Shown here in pieces: positions 34,810-43,604 of a DNA stretch of 64,000 bases; position 1 is the first letter of the stretch, and each line of letters begins with the position of its first letter. Source of the stretch: CAZUNO01 sp964621445 [NCBI: Candidatus Hadarchaeota archaeon] (lineage in GTDB: Archaea > CAYQAE01 > CAYVLA01); the NCBI GenBank assembly GCA_964621445.1, contig CAZUNO010000003.1:86961-150960 (forward strand), read 5' to 3'. Under the pieces are notes generated by a model that saw nothing but the letters and a program-made list of their open reading frames with translations, ran no database searches and was not told where the DNA came from. The translations under genes and the position numbers were made by a program.

Positions 34810-35109
34810 ATGGCAGCCTTGGAAGTATACGCAATTGAGAATATGGAGGACCTGTACATTGTCCAGGTCAAGAACACATTGGCTAGGGCGGTCACCCTCC
34901 CTAGGGGCAGTGTAATCAGATTCAGAGCCTTCCACTGGGACGGTACGGTAACCGTGGACGAGCTGGAGATCGAGGATGACATCATCATCGGTGCCAGAGA
35001 CATACACCGGTTCGAGGTCGAAGGAGAAGGCACCTGGGCCGGTGACAGGGCCGAGATGATCTACGAGACCAAGGAGTTCGGAAAGCAACAGACGGTCTAC
35101 AGAGTATGA
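34810..35109 (+). CDS. Uncharacterised all-beta protein
   Basis: A 99-residue cytoplasmic protein, MAALEVYAIENMEDLYIVQVKN at the start, with alternating hydrophobic strands throughout and acidic overall. Codon use is close to the preceding SSS gene (GGT, CTG, GTC rich). No family recognised. It has its own TATA box. It could be a small barrel or immunoglobulin-like fold; nothing shows a function. Confidence 0.6.
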   Translation: MAALEVYAIENMEDLYIVQVKNTLARAVTLPRGSVIRFRAFHWDGTVTVDELEIEDDIIIGARDIHRFEVEGEGTWAGDRAEMIYETKEFGKQQTVYRV

Positions 35110-35183
35110 AGCCAGCGCCAGAGACCCAACCCGGGGAGAGCATTAGCTCTGAATATCCAGCACCCATTACTTGACCAGCTGGT

Positions 35184-36287
35184 ATGTCTATGGCTTCCAA
35201 GGTGTATAGGTCCGGCGTGGAAAACCTCATTTCCAATCTACCCCAGCACCTGGAGACATCCTTTTCCGGTAAACTGGAAAAATCCGATGCCGTAGCTGTG
35301 AAGCTACATATGGGCGAACAGGGAAACGCTCGATACATAAGGCCCTCCATTGTAAGGACCATTACCGATTGGTTGAAATCAAGGGGTGCTGAACCCTTTT
35401 TAACCGATTCCACCACCCTCTATCGGCGTGAGAGAGGAACTCTTTTCGATTACCTCCGTACGGCGGCTACACACGGCTTCACATCGGAAACAATGGGCTG
35501 TCCGGTGCTCATAGCCGATGGCATAAAGAGCACCGGCCGGGTGGTCAAGGTCGATAGCTCATTAAAGATGGAGAACGTTCCAGTATCCTCAATTATATTC
35601 CAGGCCGACGCCATGATATCACTTAGTCACGTCACCCTACACCCCGATGTTATCCCCGCGGCAAGCCTGAAGAACATGGCCATGGGGTGCACCACCAAGG
35701 AGGCCAAGATGAAGATGCACGCCTCCGACGCCAAGCCCCAGTTTATCACCCAGAACTGCACCGGGTGTGGAACCTGCGTCAGGCACTGCCCCGCAGATGC
35801 GATCACGCTGGTGGATGGCAAGGCACGCTTCGATCCCGAACTCTGTGTTTCCTGTGCCGAGTGCATAGCATTTTGCAACTACGGGGCCATAAAGGTGAAC
35901 TGGAGCGCCCTGTCCAGGGACGTGTGTCGGGGAGTCCTCGATGCCGCGCGCGCCGTTCTTTCAACCTTCCAGCCGGGCAAGGTGGTCTCCATTAACCTTG
36001 GTTATGATATAACAGAGGAATGCGATTGCGGCGGGCGGAGCAGTCCGCCGGTGGTAACGGATTTCGGCGTGCTCTCGGGGTCGGATCCCGTGGCCGTGGA
36101 CAGGGCCACTGCCGATATGCTAAATACCCAGCCCCTTTACCCCGGGGGAGCCATGGAGAAATTCGCCAAGGTGGAAGATAGGATATCCGCCCTCAAGCCC
36201 CAGGTAAAATGGATGGATTTCCTGGATCAGGCGGAGGCCTCCGGACTGGGTTCCCAGGAATACGAGCTTGAATCTCTTTCTCAATAG
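35184..36287 (+). CDS. DUF362 protein with 4Fe-4S ferredoxin domain
   Basis: A 367-residue protein. DUF362 sequence flanks a double ferredoxin motif, CTGCGTCVRHCP and CVSCAECIAFC at about 193-235, holding two [4Fe-4S] clusters. DUF362 sequence includes KLHMGEQGNARYIRP, FLTDSTTLY, DAMISLSHVTLHP and SGSDPVAVDRATADML. Such proteins are widespread in anaerobes and of unknown function, presumed redox. A second DUF362 without the clusters lies at 37841. Confidence 0.88.
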   Translation: MSMASKVYRSGVENLISNLPQHLETSFSGKLEKSDAVAVKLHMGEQGNARYIRPSIVRTITDWLKSRGAEPFLTDSTTLYRRERGTLFDYLRTAATHGFTSETMGCPVLIADGIKSTGRVVKVDSSLKMENVPVSSIIFQADAMISLSHVTLHPDVIPAASLKNMAMGCTTKEAKMKMHASDAKPQFITQNCTGCGTCVRHCPADAITLVDGKARFDPELCVSCAECIAFCNYGAIKVNWSALSRDVCRGVLDAARAVLSTFQPGKVVSINLGYDITEECDCGGRSSPPVVTDFGVLSGSDPVAVDRATADMLNTQPLYPGGAMEKFAKVEDRISALKPQVKWMDFLDQAEASGLGSQEYELESLSQ

Positions 36288-36350
36288 ATGACAAACGGAC
36301 TTGCCGTGCTCGTGCATGGCAGTTATTAGTACCATAGTCCATCGTTTTCC

Positions 36351-37844
36351 ATGAACGTAATAGTTGTGATGCTGGACAGCCTGAGAAGGGATCACTTAGG
36401 CTGTTTCGGAAACGAATGGATTAACACCCCTTCCTTGGACCGGTTCAGTGCCAAGGCTACCATCTTTGACATGGCCTATTCCGAGGGGCTTCCCACGATT
36501 CCAGTGAGAACCTCCATGTTCACCGGCCGATATACCCTTCCCTTTAGAAGGTGGCAGCCTCTGGAAAAGGGGGATGTTGTACTTGCAGAGTACCTCTGGA
36601 ACAAGGGTTACCGCTCTGGACTGGTTGCCGATACCTATCACATGCACAAACCTGAAATGTCATTCGGACGGGGTTTCGATAACGTCCTGTGGGTCCGGGG
36701 GCAGGAGACCGACCCCTACATCACGGATGACACCATAGATACCAACGTCGAGAAATTCAGCCCTAAGGACTGGCAGGCAGCATATTCGGGCCAGTCGGAC
36801 GAGGAGGCCAGGGCAAAACTCGAGCAGTACCTCCGGAACACCGCCCACTGGCAGGGTGAGGAGGATCATTTCGTGGCCCAGGTCATGACCACTGCCGGCG
36901 ACTGGCTGGAGACCCAGGTTGAATCGGGGAGAGACGATGAGCTCTTCCTATGGGTTGACAGCTTCGATCCCCATGAGCCCTGGGATCCACCCAGTCCCTA
37001 TGATGGGATGTACCCGGTGGACGAATACGACGGTCGGCCAATAATCTGGGCAGGTGGAACCTGCGATGACTGGACTAGGGAGGAACTCAGACACTACAGG
37101 GCCCAGTACGCTGGAGAGGTATCCCTGGTCGATACCTGGGTAGGAAGATTCATGGAAAAGGTGGATTCCCTTGGACTCCTGGACGACACAATGATCGTGG
37201 TGCTCTCCGATCATGGAGAGCCACTCGGGGAACACGGGATCGTCAAGAAGGTCAGGCCATGGCCCTATGAGGAGCTTTCTCACTTTCCACTGATGATTAG
37301 AACCCCCGATGGGGCCGGAATGGAGCCGGAGAGAATTGACAAGTTCGTGGGGATGCCCGATATAATGCCCACAATTCTCGACTTCCTTGGTCTCGAGATC
37401 CCAGACACGGTGCAGGGAAGGAGCCTCTTCAAGGTGGTTGACGGAGAAGCCGAGGACCCAGGGTTCGGCATTAGCGGTCACTACGGACGTTCCTGGAGTG
37501 TAAGGGATCTTGAGTGGAGTTTCTACCTCTGGCCGGGTGGAGAGGCCCCTTACACCTGGGGTATAGGATACCCGGAGCCCACGGAGGGGAAGAAAAGCCC
37601 CGAACTCTATAGGATAGACCGGGATTTCGTGCCTTCAGAGCCCAGGAAATGGGAGCTTGAGGAGGTGGCCGAGGAGGATAATGTGATTGGCCAGAATCTG
37701 GAAAGGGCCAGGTCCATGGAACTGGACCTGCGGAGATTTATCCAATCCCTTAGGCCGTCCAAAGGTGATGTAATGGCCCAGGAAACCATGAAGACCGAAT
37801 TGAGGCAGCCCTGGCTTTATGGATTGGTCAAGAAGCAGGACTAG
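36351..37844 (+). CDS. Sulfatase-fold hydrolase with Thr in the nucleophile position
   Basis: A 497-residue alkaline-phosphatase-superfamily protein. Start MNVIVVMLDSLRRDHLGC has the metal-binding Asp, and T49-I-P-V-R53-TSMFTGRYT aligns to the sulfatase C-x-P-x-R motif with Thr instead of Cys. LWVDSFDPHEPWDPP and VLSDHGEPLGEHG complete the metal site. Without Cys or Ser it cannot make formylglycine, so it is not a standard sulfatase; a Thr nucleophile as in phosphodiesterases or phosphotransferases is possible. It overlaps the convergent DUF362 gene by four bases. Confidence 0.8.
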   Translation: MNVIVVMLDSLRRDHLGCFGNEWINTPSLDRFSAKATIFDMAYSEGLPTIPVRTSMFTGRYTLPFRRWQPLEKGDVVLAEYLWNKGYRSGLVADTYHMHKPEMSFGRGFDNVLWVRGQETDPYITDDTIDTNVEKFSPKDWQAAYSGQSDEEARAKLEQYLRNTAHWQGEEDHFVAQVMTTAGDWLETQVESGRDDELFLWVDSFDPHEPWDPPSPYDGMYPVDEYDGRPIIWAGGTCDDWTREELRHYRAQYAGEVSLVDTWVGRFMEKVDSLGLLDDTMIVVLSDHGEPLGEHGIVKKVRPWPYEELSHFPLMIRTPDGAGMEPERIDKFVGMPDIMPTILDFLGLEIPDTVQGRSLFKVVDGEAEDPGFGISGHYGRSWSVRDLEWSFYLWPGGEAPYTWGIGYPEPTEGKKSPELYRIDRDFVPSEPRKWELEEVAEEDNVIGQNLERARSMELDLRRFIQSLRPSKGDVMAQETMKTELRQPWLYGLVKKQD

Positions 37845-38662
37845 GGAGCTCTAAAATCCCTCTTAACCTCTTCCAGGCTATCCCCGGCTATCTCGTAATC
37901 CCATCCACCTAGGCCGGCCTCTACTGCCATTGATATATGCTTGATCTTCCGGGGGTCAAAGCCCATTGCCCTGGACCCCACTATATCGGTGGCCACCACA
38001 TCCCTTCCGGCCAAAACCAGGCCCATGTCCACCGGGGTGCCGTCGGCTGGTCCCTCTCCCTCCATGGCCACCAGGCCATCAATAACTACCAGTGAGGGAG
38101 AGATCGCGCTATTGATGTCCAGAATGACATTTTCTATTCCCCTCATGTGATACCTGAACTTCCACTTGTTGGGCATCAGGCCGAACAGGTTCTTCATGCC
38201 CAGGGTGACCAGGGTCGTCTTGTGGGTTTTCAGTTTGGCGGCGTCCACTATATGGCTCTCGGCGACTATTCTGGGTATGCTTACGGATTCGAAAGTGTTA
38301 TTGGTCGGGCACTCCAGCTCCACCCTTTCCTTTTCCCTCTTCAGATTCTTGAAAGGCACATCATGCCTCTCACATACCTCTAGCATGCCGGTCACCTCCG
38401 CCGCCTCGTCGGCATCGGTCATGTTGGCATCGCTCTCAATTACCGCTATATCGCGATTTACCTCCCCTATCATTTCTATCAGGGTCTCGACAACCAGGGG
38501 GTCGGTCGTGGCTCCCGTCTCCCAGGTTTCCGTTGCAATGAAATTTACCTTGATTAGAACCGGTTTTTCGGTTAGATGCCCCACGCCACCGGAAAGGTCC
38601 ACTGCACGCCGGACCGTGTCACCACATCTCTCACCCTTACTTATACCCACCTTGGGAATCAT
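37841..38662 (-). CDS. DUF362 protein
   Basis: A 273-residue DUF362-only protein: VLIKVNFIATETWETGATTDP, VIESDANMTDADEA, ESHIVDAAKLKTHKTTLVT, GMKNLFGLMPNKWKF, and GRDVVATDIVGSRAMGFDP are typical. No ferredoxin motif. Function unknown. Its start is only three bases from the divergent PurL start, so each promoter must lie inside the other gene unless one start is further in. Confidence 0.85.
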   Translation of the reverse strand: MIPKVGISKGERCGDTVRRAVDLSGGVGHLTEKPVLIKVNFIATETWETGATTDPLVVETLIEMIGEVNRDIAVIESDANMTDADEAAEVTGMLEVCERHDVPFKNLKREKERVELECPTNNTFESVSIPRIVAESHIVDAAKLKTHKTTLVTLGMKNLFGLMPNKWKFRYHMRGIENVILDINSAISPSLVVIDGLVAMEGEGPADGTPVDMGLVLAGRDVVATDIVGSRAMGFDPRKIKHISMAVEAGLGGWDYEIAGDSLEEVKRDFRAP

Positions 38663-38665
38663 CGG

Positions 38666-41600
38666 ATGAAGTTAGGTTACCCGGTCTTATATTGGATTCC
38701 AGGAGGAACTTCCAGCGTCACCCAGCCGTCAACGGGGGCAGGAGAACATAATTATGCACATCCCATCACCCTGGAGATAATGGGACTGCTACATCTATAC
38801 CGGCAACCCGGCCTTAGCCCGTCCCAGGAGGAAAGCCTCCTGGACCAGATCAACCAAGAACTCGACCGGGATGTACCATCCCTAGAGACGGAATATTGCT
38901 ACAATATAGAGCTACAGGACCGTTTATCAGAAGATCAGCAGCAGGCCTTGAACTGGTTGCTTGCCGAGACATTCAATCCAGGTGGGCTGAGGCGAACTAG
39001 CCTCCTGGAGGATGAGGAAAATGTGATAGAGGTGGGACCGCGAATGAACTTCACGACTGCCTGGTCCACCAACGCTGTGTCCATCTGCCATGCCTGCGGG
39101 ATCAAAGATATCCAGAGGATCGAGCGCTCGAGACGATATCTGCTTGAGCTTGATCCACCACTACGAAGAGAGGAGAAGGAAACGATCCTTCCACTTCTCC
39201 ACGACCGGATGACCGAATGCCACTACCCGCAACCGCTGGAGACCTTTGAGACCGGCGTTTCACCTAAACCGGTCAGGAGGGTTCCGGTTATTCAGGAGGG
39301 GAAGGAAGCGCTTCGACGGATCAACCAGGAGCTCGGGTTGGCCTTCGACGACTGGGATATCGACTACTATTACCGCCTATTCGCCAAGTACATGGGACGT
39401 AACCCCACCGATGTGGAGTGCTTCGACGTAGCCCAATCCAACAGCGAGCACTCCCGACACTGGTTCTTCAAGGGAAGGCTGAGTATCGATGGCCAGGAAA
39501 TGGATAAATCGCTCCTCGATCTAGTCAGGCGAACCCTGAAGGAAAATCCTTCTAACAGCCTCATAGCCTACCAGGACAACTCCAGTGCCATATCGGGCTT
39601 CAAGGTAAGGACCCTTACCCCTAGGGAGCCCGGCCTTCCCAGCCCCTTTTCGGAGTGCACACCGGAATACAATCCCATATTCACGGCTGAAACCCATAAC
39701 TTCCCCAGCGGGGTGGCCCCCTTCCCGGGAGCGGAGACCGGGACCGGGGGGAGAATTCGCGACGTGCACGCAACGGGAAAGGGAGCCCTGGTGGTGGCGG
39801 GGACGGCGGCCTACTGCGTTGGAAACCTCCGGGTGCCTGGCCATCATTTGCCCTGGGAGGACCTGAACTACGATTATCCAGGGGACCTTGCCCAGCCCCT
39901 TGAAATAGAGATCGAGGCCAGCAATGGTGCATCGGACTATGGGAACAAGTTCGGGGAACCGATAATACAGGGTTATACCAGGTCCTTCGGCCTCACCCTA
40001 CCAGATGGGAGTCGAAGGGAATGGATAAAACCCATCATGTTCACCGGAGGGGTAGGACAGCTTGAATCCGGACACGTGGATAAGGGGGACCCGGAGGGCG
40101 GGATGCTGATAGTCAAGATCGGGGGACCTGCCTACCGTATAGGGATGGGTGGAGGAGCGGCATCTAGCATGATTCACGGCGAGAACGTGGCAGCGCTAGA
40201 TTTCAACGCCGTTCAGAGGGGGGATGCCGAGATGGAACAAAAAGTTAACCGGGTAATCCGTGCCTGCGTCGAGCTGGGCCAGGAAAACCCCATCATCAGC
40301 ATTCATGACCAGGGGGCAGGCGGGAACTGTAATGTGGTGAAGGAGATAGTTCACCCCGCCGGGGGTAGGGTCGAGATAAGGGACATACTGGTCGGCGATG
40401 ACACCCTTTCGGTTCTTGAGATATGGGGAGCGGAATACCAGGAAAACGATGCCATACTCCTTGACCCCCATCAGCTGGAGTTCTTTTCGGAGCTGTGTTC
40501 CAGGGAAAAGGTCCCATTCAGCGTTATCGGAAGGGTGACCGACGATGGAAGGATGGTGGTTCATGATAGAGTAAATCAAACCACCCCCGTCGACCTGGAC
40601 CTGGAGAAGGTTCTGGGCGAGATGCCGAGAAAGGAATTCCGTCTAAGATCGCATGAGGAGGATCGGGAAGCCCTGCAACTACCCCCGGATCTGTCGGTCA
40701 GGAATGCCCTGAGAAGGGTTCTTAGAGTGCTATCCGTGGGATCTAAACGCTTTCTGACCAACAAGGTTGATAGAAGCGTCACCGGGCTCATAGCCCAGCA
40801 GCAGTGCGCCGGTCCCTTGCACCTGACGGTCTCCGATGTGGCGGTAGTTGCCCAGAGCCATTTTGGCCACACGGGAACGGCCATCTCCATCGGGGAACAG
40901 CCGATAAAGGGACTGATCGACCCCCCTGCCATGGCCCGTTTATCCCTGGGGGAGGCCCTGACAAATATCGTCTGGGCCCAGACCACGGGGCTCGAGGACG
41001 TTAAGTGCTCTGCCAACTGGATGTGGGCGCCCAAGCTGGAGGGGGAGGGGGCTAAGATGGTGGAGGCGGCCCGGGCCCTTAGCGACATCATGGTCAAACT
41101 TGGTGTAGCCGTGGACGGCGGAAAGGACAGTCTTTCCATGGCCGCCAACCTCCCAACCGGTGAACGGACGGAGACGGTGATATCTCCCGGATCGCTAACC
41201 ATCTCCGCATACGTAACATGCAAGGATATCAGGGCGACCATAACTCCGGATATCAAGAATCCTGGTCGCAGCGTGCTGATCCTGGTCGACCTGGGGTCGG
41301 GTAACGCCAGGCTCGGAGGGTCCGCGCTGGCCCATGCATATGGCCAGATAGGCAAGACCTCTCCTGATGTGGAAGACCCCGGTACCCTGGAAAGGGCCTT
41401 CCGGGTGACCCAGTCCCTGATCTCCCGACGGATTATCGAGGCCGGGCATGACCTTAGCGATGGTGGTCTCATTACCACATTACTGGAGATGGCCTTTTCG
41501 GGGAACTGTGGATTCACGGTCCATTTGGAGGAGGAAAGGGAGTCCTGCATCCCCAGGCTTTTTTCCGAGGAGCTCGGTCTGGTGATCGAGGTCCTGTCAA

Positions 41601-42697
41601 GTAATCAGCAGGAAGTACTGAACGCGTTCCGGAATGCCGAGGTGCCCTGCAAGGTTCTGGGGACCACAGAAACAAACCGCGAGGTGAGAATCGAGTTTAA
41701 CGGGGAGGTCGTGCTCTCCGAGAGCATGGAGGTACTCAGGGATATCTGGGAGGAAACCAGCTACCAGCTTGAGAGGCTCCAGGCCAACCCCCGATGCGCG
41801 GATAGCGAGAGAAGGGCCACCTCCAAACAGGAGCCCCCGCCCTACAAGGTCAGCTTTGACCCCCGGAGGACGCCATCAAGGGCCTTGTCGAGCCAGCAAA
41901 AGCCACGGGTGGCAATCCTGAGGGAGGAGGGCAGCAACGGGGACAGGGAAATGGCCTCTGCTTTCCACAGCGCTGGATTCGAATCCTGGGACGTTACCAT
42001 GACCGACCTGCTTGAAGGGAGAATTAACCTGGATATCTTCCAGGGAATCGCCTTTGTGGGAGGATTCAGCTACGCCGACGTTTTGGACTCAGCCAAAGGC
42101 TGGGCGGGCCTCATCAGGTTTAATGAGGACTTATGGGGCCAGTTCACGGGATTTTACGAGAGAGAAGATACCTTCAGTCTCGGGGTCTGCAACGGCTGTC
42201 AGCTAATGGCCCTTCTGGGATGGGTCCCCTGGGCGGGAATAGAAAGTGGTAATCAACCCCGGTTCATTAGCAATGAATCGGGAAGGTTCGAGTCCAGGTT
42301 TAGCACGGTCAGGATACTCCCCAGTGAATCCATAATGCTCAGGGGCATGGAAAACTCCGTATTGGGAATATGGGTGGCCCATGGGGAGGGCCGGGCCTAC
42401 TTTCCTGAACAGGGTATCGAAAAGAGGGTCCTGAAGCGGAAGCTAGCACCACTGCGATATGTGGACCGGAATGGAGAGATGACCGGGGAGTACCCCTTCA
42501 ACCCCAATGGATCACCAGAAGGCATTGCCGCCTTGTGCTCCCCAGATGGCCGGCACCTGACCATGATGCCCCACCCGGAGAGAACATTCCTTAAATGGCA
42601 ATGGCCCTGGATGCCCCCAGAACTCAAAAAAATGGAAGCCTCTCCATGGCTTCGTCTCTTCCAAAATGCCATGACCTGGGTTGATGATCACCGATAA
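38666..42697 (+). CDS. purL: Phosphoribosylformylglycinamidine synthase, large fused form
   Basis: About 1343 residues; converts FGAR, glutamine and ATP to FGAM in purine synthesis. Domains: an N-terminal PurS-like region, two synthase halves (CFDVAQSNSEHSRHWFFKG, ETHNFPSGVAPFPGAETG, GGGAASS), then a glutaminase domain from about 1085 with catalytic Cys in LGVCNGCQLMALLGW and HPERT. This is the single-chain type of gammaproteobacteria and eukaryotes; most archaea use separate PurL, PurQ and PurS. I chose ATG 38666, as relatives have about this length; nothing upstream looks coding. Confidence 0.92.
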   Translation: MKLGYPVLYWIPGGTSSVTQPSTGAGEHNYAHPITLEIMGLLHLYRQPGLSPSQEESLLDQINQELDRDVPSLETEYCYNIELQDRLSEDQQQALNWLLAETFNPGGLRRTSLLEDEENVIEVGPRMNFTTAWSTNAVSICHACGIKDIQRIERSRRYLLELDPPLRREEKETILPLLHDRMTECHYPQPLETFETGVSPKPVRRVPVIQEGKEALRRINQELGLAFDDWDIDYYYRLFAKYMGRNPTDVECFDVAQSNSEHSRHWFFKGRLSIDGQEMDKSLLDLVRRTLKENPSNSLIAYQDNSSAISGFKVRTLTPREPGLPSPFSECTPEYNPIFTAETHNFPSGVAPFPGAETGTGGRIRDVHATGKGALVVAGTAAYCVGNLRVPGHHLPWEDLNYDYPGDLAQPLEIEIEASNGASDYGNKFGEPIIQGYTRSFGLTLPDGSRREWIKPIMFTGGVGQLESGHVDKGDPEGGMLIVKIGGPAYRIGMGGGAASSMIHGENVAALDFNAVQRGDAEMEQKVNRVIRACVELGQENPIISIHDQGAGGNCNVVKEIVHPAGGRVEIRDILVGDDTLSVLEIWGAEYQENDAILLDPHQLEFFSELCSREKVPFSVIGRVTDDGRMVVHDRVNQTTPVDLDLEKVLGEMPRKEFRLRSHEEDREALQLPPDLSVRNALRRVLRVLSVGSKRFLTNKVDRSVTGLIAQQQCAGPLHLTVSDVAVVAQSHFGHTGTAISIGEQPIKGLIDPPAMARLSLGEALTNIVWAQTTGLEDVKCSANWMWAPKLEGEGAKMVEAARALSDIMVKLGVAVDGGKDSLSMAANLPTGERTETVISPGSLTISAYVTCKDIRATITPDIKNPGRSVLILVDLGSGNARLGGSALAHAYGQIGKTSPDVEDPGTLERAFRVTQSLISRRIIEAGHDLSDGGLITTLLEMAFSGNCGFTVHLEEERESCIPRLFSEELGLVIEVLSSNQQEVLNAFRNAEVPCKVLGTTETNREVRIEFNGEVVLSESMEVLRDIWEETSYQLERLQANPRCADSERRATSKQEPPPYKVSFDPRRTPSRALSSQQKPRVAILREEGSNGDREMASAFHSAGFESWDVTMTDLLEGRINLDIFQGIAFVGGFSYADVLDSAKGWAGLIRFNEDLWGQFTGFYEREDTFSLGVCNGCQLMALLGWVPWAGIESGNQPRFISNESGRFESRFSTVRILPSESIMLRGMENSVLGIWVAHGEGRAYFPEQGIEKRVLKRKLAPLRYVDRNGEMTGEYPFNPNGSPEGIAALCSPDGRHLTMMPHPERTFLKWQWPWMPPELKKMEASPWLRLFQNAMTWVDDHR

Positions 42698-42708
42698 ATT
42701 TCATGCAC

Positions 42709-42903
42709 CTATATCCAGGAGCCCCTCGCCTTTCTTAGTCCCTCACGCCTGGACCTGAGTCTGAGGGCCCCGGCGATACGAAGCATCTCGCCACAGGAGG
42801 TACATGACCAGTCCGGCGTTGGTTCCGTAAACGTCCTTCCGCACCGAGGACAGGCATACCTCAGATCCTCATCCTCCCCCTCGGACGGCATATTGAAATC
42901 CAT
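42709..42903 (-). CDS. Small zinc ribbon protein
   Basis: About 64 residues: acidic head MDFNMPSEGEDEDL, then CPRCGRTF and CTSCGEML, a four-Cys ribbon, and a basic tail SRREGLRKARG. ATG 42903 lies eight bases after ggtga; a longer form up to 42957 is possible. It may bind nucleic acid or a protein partner. Family unknown. Confidence 0.55.
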   Translation of the reverse strand: MDFNMPSEGEDEDLRYACPRCGRTFTEPTPDWSCTSCGEMLRIAGALRLRSRREGLRKARGSWI

Positions 42904-43051
42904 TTGGCTACTCACCCCCCTTTGCCCTTCTTTCTGTAAAGGTAAGCAGGCATTCAATGTCAGTGAACTCGGTTGCCTCTTTTCTCAAACAACCGGCGTA
43001 TAAGACCATGTCATCTTCGCTGATATGCCATTATTTATTAATATTGCGTTT

Positions 43052-43067
43052 ATTATTTGAAAATAAT
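43052..43067. repeat. AT-rich dyad upstream of the zinc ribbon gene
   Basis: ATTATTTGAAAATAAT pairs over seven bases around a two-base centre and is flanked by AATATT on both sides (43041-43046 and 43071-43076) with slightly unequal spacing. Such dyads can be operators. The region 42958-43118 is otherwise without a gene. Confidence 0.3.
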
Positions 43068-43118
43068 GTAAATATTACTTGAATATGGACTACTTTTTCC
43101 GGTTGCTACGTATAGATT

Positions 43119-43427
43119 TCAGCCCTTGCGGAAACCGAGGTAGGCCCCGGCCCCGAATGCCCCAAAAACCGAAAGCGAGACCACGGCCGTGGACCAGTAG
43201 GATTCGACCTGCTGGAAGAGCAGGGCCACTATCTCGTCCGCAGAACGTCCCAGATCCCGGTTAATCTCTACAAACCCCTGTTGCTGGAGGTAGATTAGGG
43301 AAGCACAATAAATGCCCATCACTATCAGTAAGTATTTCATAAGCTTCTTGGCCACGAATCCAGTGGCGAAACCGATAATGCCCCAACCCCCAATGCTGGG
43401 GAGATGGGAGAACATTTCGCTGGACAT
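43119..43427 (-). CDS. FUN14 family membrane protein
   Basis: A 102-residue FUN14-type protein with the family pattern GFATGFVAKKLMKYLLIVMGIY and QQQGFVEINRD, two or three membrane segments, and a C-terminal helix AVVSLSVFGAFGAGAYLGFR. FUN14 proteins are membrane proteins of unknown role in archaea. Single gene divergent from UMP kinase, with an AT-rich spacer carrying promoters for both. Confidence 0.82.
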   Translation of the reverse strand: MSSEMFSHLPSIGGWGIIGFATGFVAKKLMKYLLIVMGIYCASLIYLQQQGFVEINRDLGRSADEIVALLFQQVESYWSTAVVSLSVFGAFGAGAYLGFRKG

Positions 43428-43564
43428 GATCTGTAAATTAGACTCCCATATTAATAATGTTTACTGTTAATTGCAATATTTAGACCCCAGGGGTGAATTT
43501 TTTGCATATATAATGATAAATACCCCGCGGTTTTCCGAATGTTTTCCTTTTAGAAAGGGGGATC

Positions 43565-43573
43565 AAATATATC
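43565..43573 (+). promoter_or_regulatory. TATA box for UMP kinase
   Basis: aaatatatc centres about 36 bases before the TTG at 43605, with ggggaga as ribosome site between them. Confidence 0.45.
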
Positions 43574-43604
43574 TTTGACCCTTCTCAACATATGGGGAGA
43601 CCAA

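Noticed and set aside
40576-41550. 324-residue minus-strand ORF
   Set aside because: Antisense to conserved PurL sequence, Ser/Arg/Pro-rich as expected of a shadow frame.
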